Assembly (NCBI RefSeq): GCF_047663525.1
Contig: NC_092588.1
Location: 48,973,501-49,037,500 of the forward strand
Direction of reading: 5' to 3'
DNA length: 64,000 nucleotides
Source: Anas platyrhynchos
Taxonomy: Eukaryota > Chordata > Aves > Anseriformes > Anatidae
Shown: positions 46,187 to 57,722 of the stretch, one piece after another
Numbering within the stretch: the stretch's first letter is position 1
How the letters are laid out: each line of letters starts with the position of its first letter
Translations under genes and position numbers: made by a program
Notes under the pieces: model-generated
The model's input: only the letters and a program-made list of their open reading frames with translations
Database searches by the model: none
What the model was told of the DNA's origin: nothing

Positions 46187-46781
46187 TGGTTATAATTTCA
46201 TAAAGCAGGATAAAATGTGTAAAGCACCTCTGTTACAGAGAAGGATTTTCCAGTAATAGCAGACCAGGCAGTAGTCATCTCCCACAAGGTCACGTGGAAA
46301 TGTGCTTTAATGTCCTGGAAAAACCCCAGCAAAGTTCTTCTGTATTTAGCAGGTCATATGATATGATTGTTAGCTGCTTCCTGCTTTTCAGGAAACACAT
46401 TTGTGTTTATATCAGGGTTGTTGCTAGGACTATTTCTATTTACTGGAGGAGTTTTTAAGGACTAGAGAAAAATTCATGTCATAGCAGAACCGTTAACATG
46501 ATAGTTACTACTCCCTTTTTCAGAAGGATAATGTGCTCTATTTCCATATGTAGGAGTATCAGCAAGAGTTCCTGCAGGTTTATAAAGCCTGTTAGCACTT
46601 ACATTAATGACCAAAGCAGTAAATATAATCCATAGACTAGATTCATTCTGACAGCTCTTAGTAGGCTGGTAAATGCTACTTACACGATACTTGCCTTGAG
46701 GAGAAAGGTCTCGGGGTGAGCGTAGCCTCTGTAGTTTTCATGTAGGTTAAGAATAAAGAAAAAAATCTTTAAATGATTAGG

Positions 46782-46786
<5 letters not shown>

Positions 46787-46816
<30 letters not shown>
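46787..46816. repeat. (GT)15 microsatellite
   Basis: Thirty bases of uninterrupted GT. Confidence 0.95.
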
Positions 46817-46819
<3 letters not shown>

Positions 46820-47477
46820 TGTTTTGCCTGGCTTCCCGAGGAAACAAAAAGTGGGAAGTCATGCTCTGTGCAAGTGTGTGCCCATGTATCTCCATGACCA
46901 CATTTTCAATCTGTCAACATATTGTGACAAAATCGGACAGAGGCACATGAGTCCCAGAGATAGTGCAACTGCAGAAGAGCCCAGAAACAGCCCCAGAACC
47001 TGACGGCATGGTCTTTCAATACCCAGAAGCATACAGTCAAATAAGGCCGGAGCCAGCATACACATTTATCATAGGTGTTTTGGAGTTTTTGCTATTCCTG
47101 TCTTGCCTAGAAAAGCCACCACATTTCATTTAGCCCTCAAAGAGTTTCCTGTTTTGTTCCCATGTTAGGCTCGTTGCTGTGGAAGCTGCAGTGTCACTAA
47201 TTGCCACCTATGCCCAAACATCCTTGGGAGTTTGTTTTAATGCTGCTCACCTATCTGCTTTATAACTGCAGCTGTCAGGGGAGGTAATGCTGTTGGTTTT
47301 GGTCTGAGCCTTGGGATGCTAAGGCAAAGGTTGCTACATCAGGTCAGGGTTAGATATGTTTATGGGTGCAATGCCTGTGAGAGCTTGAAGCAACACTGGG
47401 AGAATCCCACCATCCCAGCAGAAGGTGTTTCTAGCTACCTTCTCACATACTTTTCTCACTGTTTGACAAGTCAAATG

Positions 47478-47508
<31 letters not shown>

Positions 47509-47510
47509 CA
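47478..47510. repeat. (AAAAC)n simple repeat
   Basis: About six AAAAC units. Confidence 0.95.
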
Positions 47511-49199
47511 CTAAAAGTCTACTCGTGAATATTAACATGTTTGAGTTCAGTCGCCTTTTCACTTTCACACACTGGAAGCCTTACTGGCTTTTCATTTGGA
47601 ACACATTTTTTGTCCTTTGGAAACAAGGATTTTCTTTCAGCCCTTTGTTTCTCCCTGCATTTAGCCTCGATACCAGCAATAACTCACCCATGACTTTTCG
47701 CAGGGTTGGTTGTGGTGATTTTTTTATGCAACAGCTGTAGCAGCTGTAGAGGAGAGAGGCATGTACCTGCCTGTTATGTCAGGCAGAATGAGTGTTTGGT
47801 GTGGCTGTTTTAACTTCCATTTTAATAGGTCACTTAGCTACATAAACAAACAGATGCAGAGAACAGGCTTTGTGTTCGAGAAAGCTGGTAAATGATCTAG
47901 CTTAATGTTTACTTACAGCCACAACCAAAAAAAGTGTGGGAATACAAAATCAAGTCAGGAATTTATCTACATTCAACTCTGCAGCTTCTCTGCATATCAG
48001 AGACTTGGGGGAGCTGAATTCTTCGAAGAACAGAGCGAAAACACATTTTATCTGGAATGTGTGCTCTCCGTTATCTGTAACACACAGTGAGTGAGTGGTG
48101 CAGCTGCAAGAGGACGATGAATCTGAGATACTGCTGACTTGCTTTTGGAGCTCAGTCAGGGTCTGAATAGATACAATGCGGAGCTTATCAGTAAAGTCCT
48201 GGTGTTTTGAGTGGGGGACACCAGAATGAGGACAAAACTGAAGATTATCAAGAGAAAAAGCATGATCTCTCTGAGTACACCAACAGCAACTGATCTTGAT
48301 GATATGGAAGATCCAGCTGGTCCATTACATCTCTGGCAGTAGCCAGTGGAGGGCACGAGGGAAGGAGTATGACAACACTTCCCCCAAAATGCCCTTCTGC
48401 ATCCTGGCAGTCAGTGATTAAGGATTTATTGAACCAAAGACCGGATCCAGACCATCACATTCAATAGTCCTTGTGAAGCGTGTATTACGTCCTGTGGCAT
48501 TACCACAGGTAATGGCCACACAGCTGAGTTCGCTCTCATGAAGTACTTCGTTCTGTTGAAAAGTCAATGCCTTAACTTGGTGCCCCAAAATTCCTCTATT
48601 TTGGGAAACAGGGACTGACTTCCTAATGACCATTGTAGCTTTGTGTAAGGCGAAGGTTTTAGTTTTTATACAACAAGATTTTTATACAACCAAAAAGCTT
48701 CACCTGTTCATTACATTTTTGAAGTTTTAGCACTGTGCCATTAGCACTATGCCAGTCAGATCCAAGCATAACCAATGCATCTGTTCCAGACCTTTTTTCT
48801 TCTTTATTATTAAAGCAGAAGAGCACTTGTATGGGATCATATCTGATCCAGCTCAGTCTGCTGAAGGCTCTTGACTAAAGCACCTTGCAACACTTGACAG
48901 CAGAGATTTGTACTGCCATGTGTGGGAAGGAAGGGGAGAAAGGGGACGTGTGGGGGATATTGCACAGAATGACTTCTCATGGTTTTATTCTCTGAGAAAA
49001 ATGTAATAGACCTCTAAGAGAAAGCGTTGGAGTCCTGCCTTGGCTGCCAGTTATTTAACACTTACTAAGCACGGTGTATGTGTGAGCTGAAATGGGGAGC
49101 TTTTCAAGCCAAGTGATTCACCCCACTTTGAGAAGCACTAATTTTATAAGAATAATTTCACAGCTAAAAATCAATTATATATTGCTCCAGTCGGGCCCC

Positions 49200-50000
49200 A
49201 GGTTTCGCAGGTGAGTCACAGCTTTCTGCCTTACCCTTTCTTGGGTGGTGAGAGGCTCCTGGCTGCCACCCTTCACTCACTGAGACGGGTCCTGTTCATC
49301 TGTCACACGTGTCCGAACCCGGCCAGCGTGCCACTGCTGGCTGCCTGACAAATGATTCTCTCACGTTACACTTGGAGGGAGAAGGGAAGCATCCCTCCCA
49401 GCTCCGTCAGCCCAGTACAAAGAGCACAGCAGAGGCCACAGCTTGACAAAGCCCGGCTTATTTTTACCAAGACAATCTGTAACGCAGTCCAGGGCGGGCG
49501 GGTGCTGCCGCTGGAGGAATGCGGGCTGATACGGACAGGGCGAGAGCAGCTGAAGAATTCCCCTCCCAGCACAACACCCTTGGGCTCGAGAGCTACAAAG
49601 GGAAGACAGCATTTACACACGGCGACCTGATCGTGTTGCTTTCAGAAAATCATTCTGCAGCGGTGAAGAAGAGGGAGTATGCCACTGCCTCGGACTGCGG
49701 CCTTAGCAGCATTACCATATTCATGATTCAAGAGCTCACGAATGCTGAGAATGTAAGAGGTCAGTTTGGCCCACGGCCAGGACTCAGCCCACTGCCCACC
49801 CACGTCGAATGATCAGTCTCATGGTGTGTGTGTTAAACGGTACGGGAGGATATGGGATTGCGGGGCACGCAGACCGCAGAGCAGAATGCCGCTGCCTCGC
49901 GGGACGGGTGTGGAGGCGCAGTTGCTGCCTGCGCATAGAAAATGTGGGGAGAGATACAGCTCCGTTGTGTAAAATGCTTTCATCATGGTGCCACATCGCC
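49200..50000. other. GC-richer, CpG-containing island in the intergenic region
   Basis: This segment is clearly richer in GC and CpG than its AT-rich flanks and carries overlapping open frames on both strands (to 97 codons). No frame has splice support or a recognised product. It could be a distal regulatory element, an unannotated non-coding first exon, or chance. Confidence 0.35.
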
Positions 50001-52584
50001 GTGCTGAATAGGAGCTTTACACTAAGTGTGGCCTGTATGATCTGTCAGGAATAGAGAGCAGCTCGAAGCAGCCAAAACCTTTTTATCTCTCTATTTTTAG
50101 CGTGGAAGACAGCTATGCAGAAATTGCCATATAAACAAGGAGGCTGACAATTTCTACCTACAGACTTGATACGATCTACATATAGAACAGGACAGATACA
50201 CACATATATATTTAAATTCACATTTGCTTAAAAAAAAATATTGTTGTATCATTCCCCTCCCCTTTTCCTCAGTCATTAAGTATTTTTTTTTGTTGGCATG
50301 TGGCCTCAGGGAATCTGGCAAAGGTGATGGAAGGTCACAAGAGTAGCCCAAGAGCTGCAGAACAAGCCGCATGTGCAAAAGGAGCAAGGCACGGGGAAAA
50401 TAGCAAAGGGAATTGTGTGCTTGAAGGTGGTGACATCGAGATAATAGCATCAGACGTAGAGGAAGATTTAGGTGAAGGGAAACTAGAGTGGTTTGAAAAG
50501 ATCTGGGAGCTTCCAAGTGAGAAGCAGAGGTTTTCTATCAGGAGTTGGAAATTTCTGGAGAAAAGAAAAAAAAAAATCAGAGAAGTGGAAGTCCTGGAGG
50601 CAGGAGTGGCTTTTATCCATGGAGTTGCTACTGCCTTTAGTCATTAGTGACAAAAGCTGCTTTGTTTTCAGTGATCACAACTCCTGTGAAAACTAAACAC
50701 GGTACCAACACGTCAGCGACAGATAAGACAAGGAGGTACTGAGAGAGCTATTTACTGAATTCAGTGGTCAAAGAGGTGAAACTCAATTAGAGACTGCACA
50801 TTTTTATCTGGACGAAATTCTGCTCTTAATGCAGTTTACATATTATGCTTACCATGACAAGCAAAACCAGCCTGGTCATCCCATCCAACGATGAGATGAC
50901 TTTCTGTATAGGAAACTGGAATAGCTAGCTATTTGCAGAAACTATTCTGTAATTTCTGGTTTCAAACAAAAGGGGTTTATTGTTAAATAATCAATCATCT
51001 CTGAAAACACATTCATTGTTCTGGAAGATACTGGCTTTTGTTGGGAAAGCGTATTTACTTGGAGAGTCAAGTGCAGATGAGAACAATATTCCACAACTGT
51101 TCTGGGCAGCTTTACCAGGCAAATTCTTTACGTAGGCAAGAAGGCCTGGAAGCTGCAACTGGCAGCACATAAATTAAGCACATTTGGTACAGGGATCACC
51201 AAAACAATGCCATCTGCACTTTAGCTCTTCAGGAGAAAAATAAGAGTGCACTTCTGTAGACTTCAGCTTGCCTAGTTCAATAGCAAACCAATAGTCTTAT
51301 ACGTAAATAAGATTATTTATTTTCTTTCTTATTCTTTCTTGGTTTTTGACATGCAGGAAGAGCATCTGGAAACACTGCTTAATAAAGCGCAGCAGCAAAC
51401 CAAGTCAAGTAGCAGTGTGAGGGAAGATGCTCTGTAATTACAAAGTGTTTTTAACATAAATGACTACGGACTTCGCAGCGTAACTGCAAAATGTGTCAGA
51501 AATAATTACACCTAACTGGGCTTTAAAGGACTTCTTAGATGTCTGAGATTTCTCTACTTCTATAATAGACTGTGTATGTCATTACACTAATGCTTTCTTA
51601 AATATAGTTGTTTTCTAAGGATCTAAACTTATTTATTTTTTAACTTGTAAACACACAGGTTCACAACCAACCTGTGGTGCTGCTGATAGTTATATTACTT
51701 TAAAAAAGCCAAACCTAATCTATGCATAACGTATGCTAATTATAAAACTTTTTAGGGAACTGATGATCAATCAACTTCTTATACAGGGACTGCACAGAAT
51801 GCATTATCCTGAGCCCAGATTTTATTATGACATTTTGTATTTCTAGTGGTACATTTCATTATCTTTTATAAAATAGCAGTACTACGTCAATGTTCTCTTT
51901 CAAATGGTTATTAATGCTTAATAATAAATATTCCTAACCCAGAATACGTTTGGAGTGGAGCCTAGCATGAACAATTCAGATTGATGGGTGACCTTTGATA
52001 TACCTAAAAACAGTGCTTGAGATGGAGGCCAGTAAATATTTTGTATCATGACAACTGAAAATATTAATGCTGTACTGTGTATAGCTGGGGTTTGTCTCTG
52101 CAAACACAGCTATGAAAAAAACAGCAGAAAACACTATGAAAGATTTGCTTCCAGTGTTAGTGGCCACCTACAGCACAGGCAACTTGGTTTTTTTTGCTTA
52201 TTCTTACTGCTGCTGTTTTGTGCTTGTGGTGGGTTAATATCTGCTGGCTGCCACACACACACACACAGAGCTGATCTCCCTCCTTAATAGCACTTGGAGG
52301 AGAAAATAAGATGAAAAAGCTCCTGGGATGGGATAAATCCAGGGAGATCATTTACCGGTTACCATCAGGGGCAATGCGGACTTGACTCGGAGAAGATTAA
52401 CTTTATTTCTTGCAAATTAAAAATAGGATAGTAAGAAACACAAACACAAAACTACAAACAAGTTCCTCCCCCACAACAAAGCAGACATAAGTTGTCTCTG
52501 AGAATAAGGGGAGAGGACCATGAGGGATATTTCTCAGGTTGAAGATATTGTCATTTTCTTAAAGAAATATTAATGGGATAAATA
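50001..52584. other. AT-rich intergenic region
   Basis: No repeat, exon or RNA gene is recognised. A plus-strand frame of 115 codons at 50300-50647 is low-complexity and unsupported. A short (CA)n run lies at 52252-52267. Confidence 0.6.
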
Positions 52585-52814
52585 CAGGTTGATTTAGATT
52601 ACATATCAGGAAGAAATTCTTCACTCAGAGGGCGGTGAGGCACTGGAACAGGTTTCCCACAGAAGCTGTGGATGCCCCATCCCTAGAGGTGTTCAAGGCC
52701 AGGCTGGACGGGGCTTTGGGCAGCCTGGTCTGGTGGGAGGTGTCCCTGCCCATGGCAGGGGGTTGGGACTGGGTGGTCTTCAAGGTCCCTTCCAACCCAA
52801 ACCATTCTGTGATC
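52585..52814 (+). mobile_element. CR1 LINE 3' fragment, well preserved
   Basis: Follows the CR1 3' end closely: AGGAAGAAATTCTTCACTC, GGCACTGGAACAGGTTTCCC, GTGTTCAAGGCCAGGCTGGA, GTCCCTTCCAACCCAAACC and a final ATTCTGTGAT. It is the best-preserved CR1 copy in the window, so probably among the younger ones. Confidence 0.95.
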
Positions 52815-53152
52815 TCCAAGGAGACTCCATAAAATCTCTGGGTGACCTGTGCCAGTGCTCATTGACTGCTACAGCTTCCTTCAGGGCACATGCACCTGCT
52901 GTGGCGTGGGCTCCTCCACAGGCTGCAGCATGGAGATCTCCTCCAGTGTGGTCCTCTGCAGGCTGCCAGGGGACAGCCTGCTCCACTATAGTCTTCTCCA
53001 GATGCTGCAGGGGAAACCTCTGCTCTGGTGCCTGGAACACCTCCTCCCCCTCCATCTTCAGTGCCCTTGGTGTCTGCAGGGTTGTTTCTCTCATTTTTCC
53101 CCTTTCTCTCACAGCTGTTGCACAGTGTTTTTTTTTTTTTTTTTTTTTTTTT
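52815..53152. mobile_element. Unclassified avian-type interspersed repeat ending in poly-T
   Basis: Abuts the CR1 copy. It contains repeated GGCTGCAG phrases (GGCTCCTCCACAGGCTGCAG, CCTGGAACACCTCCTCCCCC, TGTCTGCAGGGTTGTTTCTC) of a sort I associate with dispersed bird repeats, and ends in 25 T at 53128-53152. Family is not determined. Long open frames on both strands here are repeat-derived. Confidence 0.5.
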
Positions 53153-56100
53153 ATCTTTTCTCGATGCATGAGTTAACGGTGGATTAGACAAATTTAATTT
53201 ACTTCAGTGAAATGTTAATATTTTTATGCAATCAAAATGTGTGCTAGCGTAGCTGTAGGCAAATGACTGCAGAGAGTTTTCCACAAGGCATTTCCATGAC
53301 CCTTACTGTACTTCGTGAAAAGAGGCAGCTCCTGCCAGATATTTCCCAAGCCTTCTATCTCCTGTACGCTGTAGTCTTTTGCAACTTTGGTAGAAGATGG
53401 AGGAGGGCACTCCTTTTGAACAGAAAGAAGCAGTTTGCATGTTTTCTCCGAGGCCAGAAAGTGAGTCAGCAGTAGAGAGTTCAGAGCCACATAATAGTCT
53501 CCAGTTACTTCACTGCTGCAGTGCAGCATTTGCAAGCTTTCTGTGGCAGACCATGGCTCCATTAATACCCATGATTATTTCAGGAATAAGTTGTTCTGAA
53601 AATTAATAGACATGACATCCAAAGCCACCATTCAAATTTATTCATAGACATTGAAGTGTTCCTTAAAATTGGCACCACGTATCAGAAAATATTGCCATCA
53701 CTGACAGTATCATTCTCACTCATCTCAGTTTTCATAGCAAGTTGTAACTACTGGGTTCAAAAGTTCTGAAAAGGTAAAATACCCTCTTTTCCCTCAGAAA
53801 AACAGCAGCCCTCGTGGTTTATAAATATCTTATGGCAAGGTAAGGTACAGAAAGCAGAGTGATATATGCTAAACCCTACAAGGATAATTACTAGCATGTA
53901 ACTAAAATGGATTGATAATTACATTAATACCTCCAGTAAAGCTTGAGGCATTAAGTTCAAAATATACTTTGTGCTTTGGTTTTAAATGTTTTTAATTAAA
54001 GAAGCTTACGCCTTTAGTTCAAGTGCTGTCTGTGGAAGAAGTACGCTGAAATGATTTAGCTATAGTGCTAGTCAGTTACACATAGCCCTATGCAGTTATC
54101 TTCACAGTTCATATTCAGAATTATCAACATTTCCTACATTGTTAACGCCTACCTCTCTACTTACTATGCTGAAAAAGCTTCCAGCCCAAAGTCCCGTTTT
54201 CCTTTCTTTAACCCCTCCCTACAGAGAAGGGATTCGGGATGTTTCCTAGTGAATATTCCTAAGGGTCTAAAGAATTTAGACACTGCCTTATCCTATCCCC
54301 TAGGCAGAAAATCTTGTAATCCTGTTTTTCCTGAAAGAATAGGAAGGTGCAAGAAAGCAGCAACTTCATGGGTTGATGAAAGGAAGGAAATGAAGTAAGC
54401 TACACACACAAAAGCTACCAGATTCTTCATTCTAGGCATGGAGAGAGCAACTTTGTTTTGCCGGCAGAACATGAACAGTGCCTGAGTCAACAAGATCCAG
54501 TACTTCAGTGAAAATTCCTTTTTTGGTAACTGCAGAGCACGACTTGGTGCATTGTTAGCAAGTGATGCAAAGCAACAGGCAGAAAGGGACAGGGCAAGCA
54601 AGGAGGGAGTAAACATGTTTCACACCTTTGAAATTTCAGTGCTACCAGCCTGGACTGCAAGAGGAGCAAGTGCAGATTAACTGAGCCTATAGTGTGAAAA
54701 AATAAAACTAAAAATTTGAAGTAGAAAAGCTGGTTTCATTTCTACATACCTGCAGTTAAGAGCCTGTGCTTTTAGATTTTGTCTCACTACATACTGCACG
54801 CCACTCACAGAGTTTTCTGAAAGCTAGATAATGCTGAAGTTCTCTGCTGTGTACCACATACTGCTGAAGTAAAAGCTACGCATCTTCAGAAGGCTGTAAA
54901 AAGCAAACTGGCTCCAGCTCAGAAAATCATGAACTCCTCTGGTTTGACCCAAAGCCAAAAGCTTCTCTGGAAAGAAGTCGGTATAGCAGCAAGTATCTTC
55001 CTAGCACTAAATCTGTAGCAAACCCCAGATTCAGAAGCAATGGAACAATTTCACAGTCTCAAAAATTTCCAAGAGACTTCTCTTCAGCCTGAGAAAATAT
55101 CAAAGCTGAGTTATTTTGTTCATCTGTTTGCATTTTGAACTACAGAGAGATGCTCTGAGATGGAGACTTTGCAGCTCACATGACCTTCAGCAGCTTGTTT
55201 TAAGCGAGGCTGCCAAACAAGCAGCTGCTTAAAAACATTTCAAATTCATACTGAGTTAGCCTTTTAGACCGTGTTCAGTTCTACAGCAATACCACTGGGA
55301 ACTACGGAGTGTGTTAGTTCTGTGATAACTGCCTCTGGCTGTAGATGGGAGGCATTTGGTATCTGCACACTTCAGACTTGCAGATGCTTTTGTATTACAT
55401 ATGTGGAAGATGCAATTCACACTAATTAATGCAATATTGAACTATGCAAGTTCTGTTTGCTTTTTCTTTACATTGGTGCTTCCACTATTAGCAACCTATA
55501 TATTATTAGAAGCATTACATGTGGTTTACTTTCAATAAATGGTCTTATTTTAATGGAATAAATGGTTCTTAAAAGCTGAAAGAATTAATGAAAGTCCTTG
55601 CACTGAATCAGCTAAATGCAATTCCTTAGGGAAAACTGGGGTTAGAAAGACGCGGGCCATCAGTTATCATGGTATCACTTGGGGGGGGGGGGTGGAAGGA
55701 GGCGGTGAGCAAGAACAATACAGATAAAGTCTAAAGTCTCCATTTTAACATGACCTTTTTCTCATTAAGTTTCTTCTTAGCTGTCTACTTATCTGTAATA
55801 CCAGTAGTGAAAAGGCAGACCCTAGAAAACTTGGGTCTGTCAGTTCCTTTAAGATTGATTTTAGGCTGCTTTTCACTTCAGCGGTTATTTGAAAGATGCA
55901 GCTCCAGCTGGCTAAGTCAGATCCATAAAGGGAAGGCAAAAATCCTTCAACTTCATGAAGCTGAAGTTTGCAGATAAACAAGAAGGCAATATTCCCATGT
56001 GTAGGTAACATTTGAAGGGAACAGGTTCAGCTGACAGATCAGAATGGATACCAGTAACCATGATGCTTGGTCTTCTCAGCCCATCTGTTCCTCTTTTTGC

Positions 56101-57586
56101 ACATCAGGTTTTCCTTCACCTTATCGGCGCACTTGATGCACGTGGTTAAAGGATTGTTGTCTCAGCAGAAGCACAGCAAGGACCTTGGGGCCCACGTTGG
56201 TCTCTTTCCTTTTTGCTCCCACTACTTTCTTCCTCCATCCCACTTGTTCACCCTCTCATTGCCTGGGTGGCACCTGCTGTCAGGTCAGACATTTACCTGT
56301 GTCTGTCATCTCTTTAACAGCTTTCAGTCTTAAGCAAGAAAATAATTTATTAAAATTCAACATAAGAAAGCAAATGAAAATCTCAAAAGCCACACCTGTG
56401 AACAACAGAAGTCAGACTTTTCCCCATCAACAACAGGCTGAGTTTGAATTTTGACACAAGATGCCTACACCACTGCTTGTTTTCTGGTTTGTCTTACTGT
56501 TAAGGAGACCCTTACTGGAACCTGTCATATTAGCTGTTCACAAAGCTGTTAAAATTTTTCTGGACAATTCTATCTAAAAATTAAAAACTTTGCCCTTTTA
56601 ATACAACTTGTCTTATGAGACTGTCAGATTGCAAATACCCAGTTTAGAGCATATACATGTTACACAGCAGTGTCCCACTCCCCTCCCCTGAATGCAGGGA
56701 CGTTAAAATCTAATGCCTCTTCCAGATTCACATCACATGCACTTTAAGTACAGCTTAGGATGTAGTGTCATCTTGTAGCTGAAGAGCAAAAATTACAGAA
56801 GTGAACGTCAACACCTGAAAGCAGCTTCAGGTTTCCCTTAAGCCACGTGCATAAAACTATGGCAAGGTATTCAATACTTTAAGCAGAGTGGGACATCGAA
56901 CACGTTAAAGAAATGATTGTTCTTCAAGTGGTATGAGCTATGCTCACCAGAACTTTCTGTATATTTGAAGAAAAATATACAGAGTTACTTGATTTTTTAA
57001 AACTTGTTTTAAGGGAAGAAAGGTTAAGTTTTAAGCTTTTGTATAGTAGTTGCACTTTCTCCACTTAAAATTCATGAGATTAGTCAGTCACTGAACCAGG
57101 ATTCAGCTGTACTATGTATTTCCATCATTAGAAGTAGTAAATAAGTACATTTCACCCTTTTGTATCTCAGTGCCAGCTGGGCACCAACACCAGCAGTGTT
57201 AAGGATTAAAACCAAAACCAACCACAGCCCTGTCTGCTCAGAAGGCAAGTGGACAGCCATGAAAAAAACAACCATGTTTTGATCAGTGCAAGAGAAGGAT
57301 CCAGTGGTTACAAAGCATGCATATTTCTAAGTGTTCTTATTTCCTACTGAATTGCTGGGGTAAAAACTTGCCCTCTCTTCCTTTGCCCAGTTCTCAGACA
57401 TCAGGCACCCACCCTTTTGCTGTGCTAAGAGCCTATGAACACCGAACACTTTATGACTAAGGCCCAAACGGGAAAACTGTTAGTTCACCTCAGTGGACAT
57501 CTCCCCACTATAACATCATTACAATCAAACTTGGGCAAGGGAATGTCTTTAGGCAAAAGGATCCAATATCAGGAGTGCAGCTGTGG
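53153..57586. other. Intergenic / CIDEA 3'-flanking region
   Basis: No repeat or gene is recognised. A G-homopolymer lies near 55681-55692. Candidate CIDEA polyadenylation signals on the minus strand are ATTAAA at 56597-56602 and AATAAA at 56346-56351, which would give a 3'UTR of about 1.0-1.25 kb. Confidence 0.5.
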
Positions 57587-57722
57587 TTATTGCTTGTGCT
57601 GTGTTCTTGCACAGGCGCCGTCTTCATCATATTCATCCATCAGCTGCAACATGTATGTTCCAGTATAGAGCAGAAACTGTCCAGTTATTTGTGCCGCGTG
57701 GGACATCAGCTGAAGCACCTTC
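57587..57722 (-). CDS. CIDEA: CIDEA coding exon 5 (terminal)
   Basis: The 136-nt exon encodes KVLQLMSHAAQITGQFLLYT through GACARTQHKQ and TAA (57589-57587). The GQFLLYTGTYML core matches the human CIDE-C end, while the last dozen residues diverge and are shorter. Acceptor TTCCAG. Confidence 0.93.

Larger units (their letters stand above)
44798..49200. other. Intergenic region with CR1 tail and simple repeats
   Basis: Holds a CR1 tail at about 46085-46186, a (GT)15 run at 46787-46816 and an (AAAAC)n run at 47478-47510. No exon, RNA gene or conserved frame is recognised. Confidence 0.6.

Noticed and set aside
50300..50647. 115-codon plus-strand frame
   Set aside because: Glu/Lys-rich, with no known relatives and no evidence of splicing or conservation.
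52733..53191. Frames of 110-147 codons on both strands
   Set aside because: They translate the CR1 end and the adjoining dispersed repeat, including poly-Lys/poly-Phe from the T25 run.
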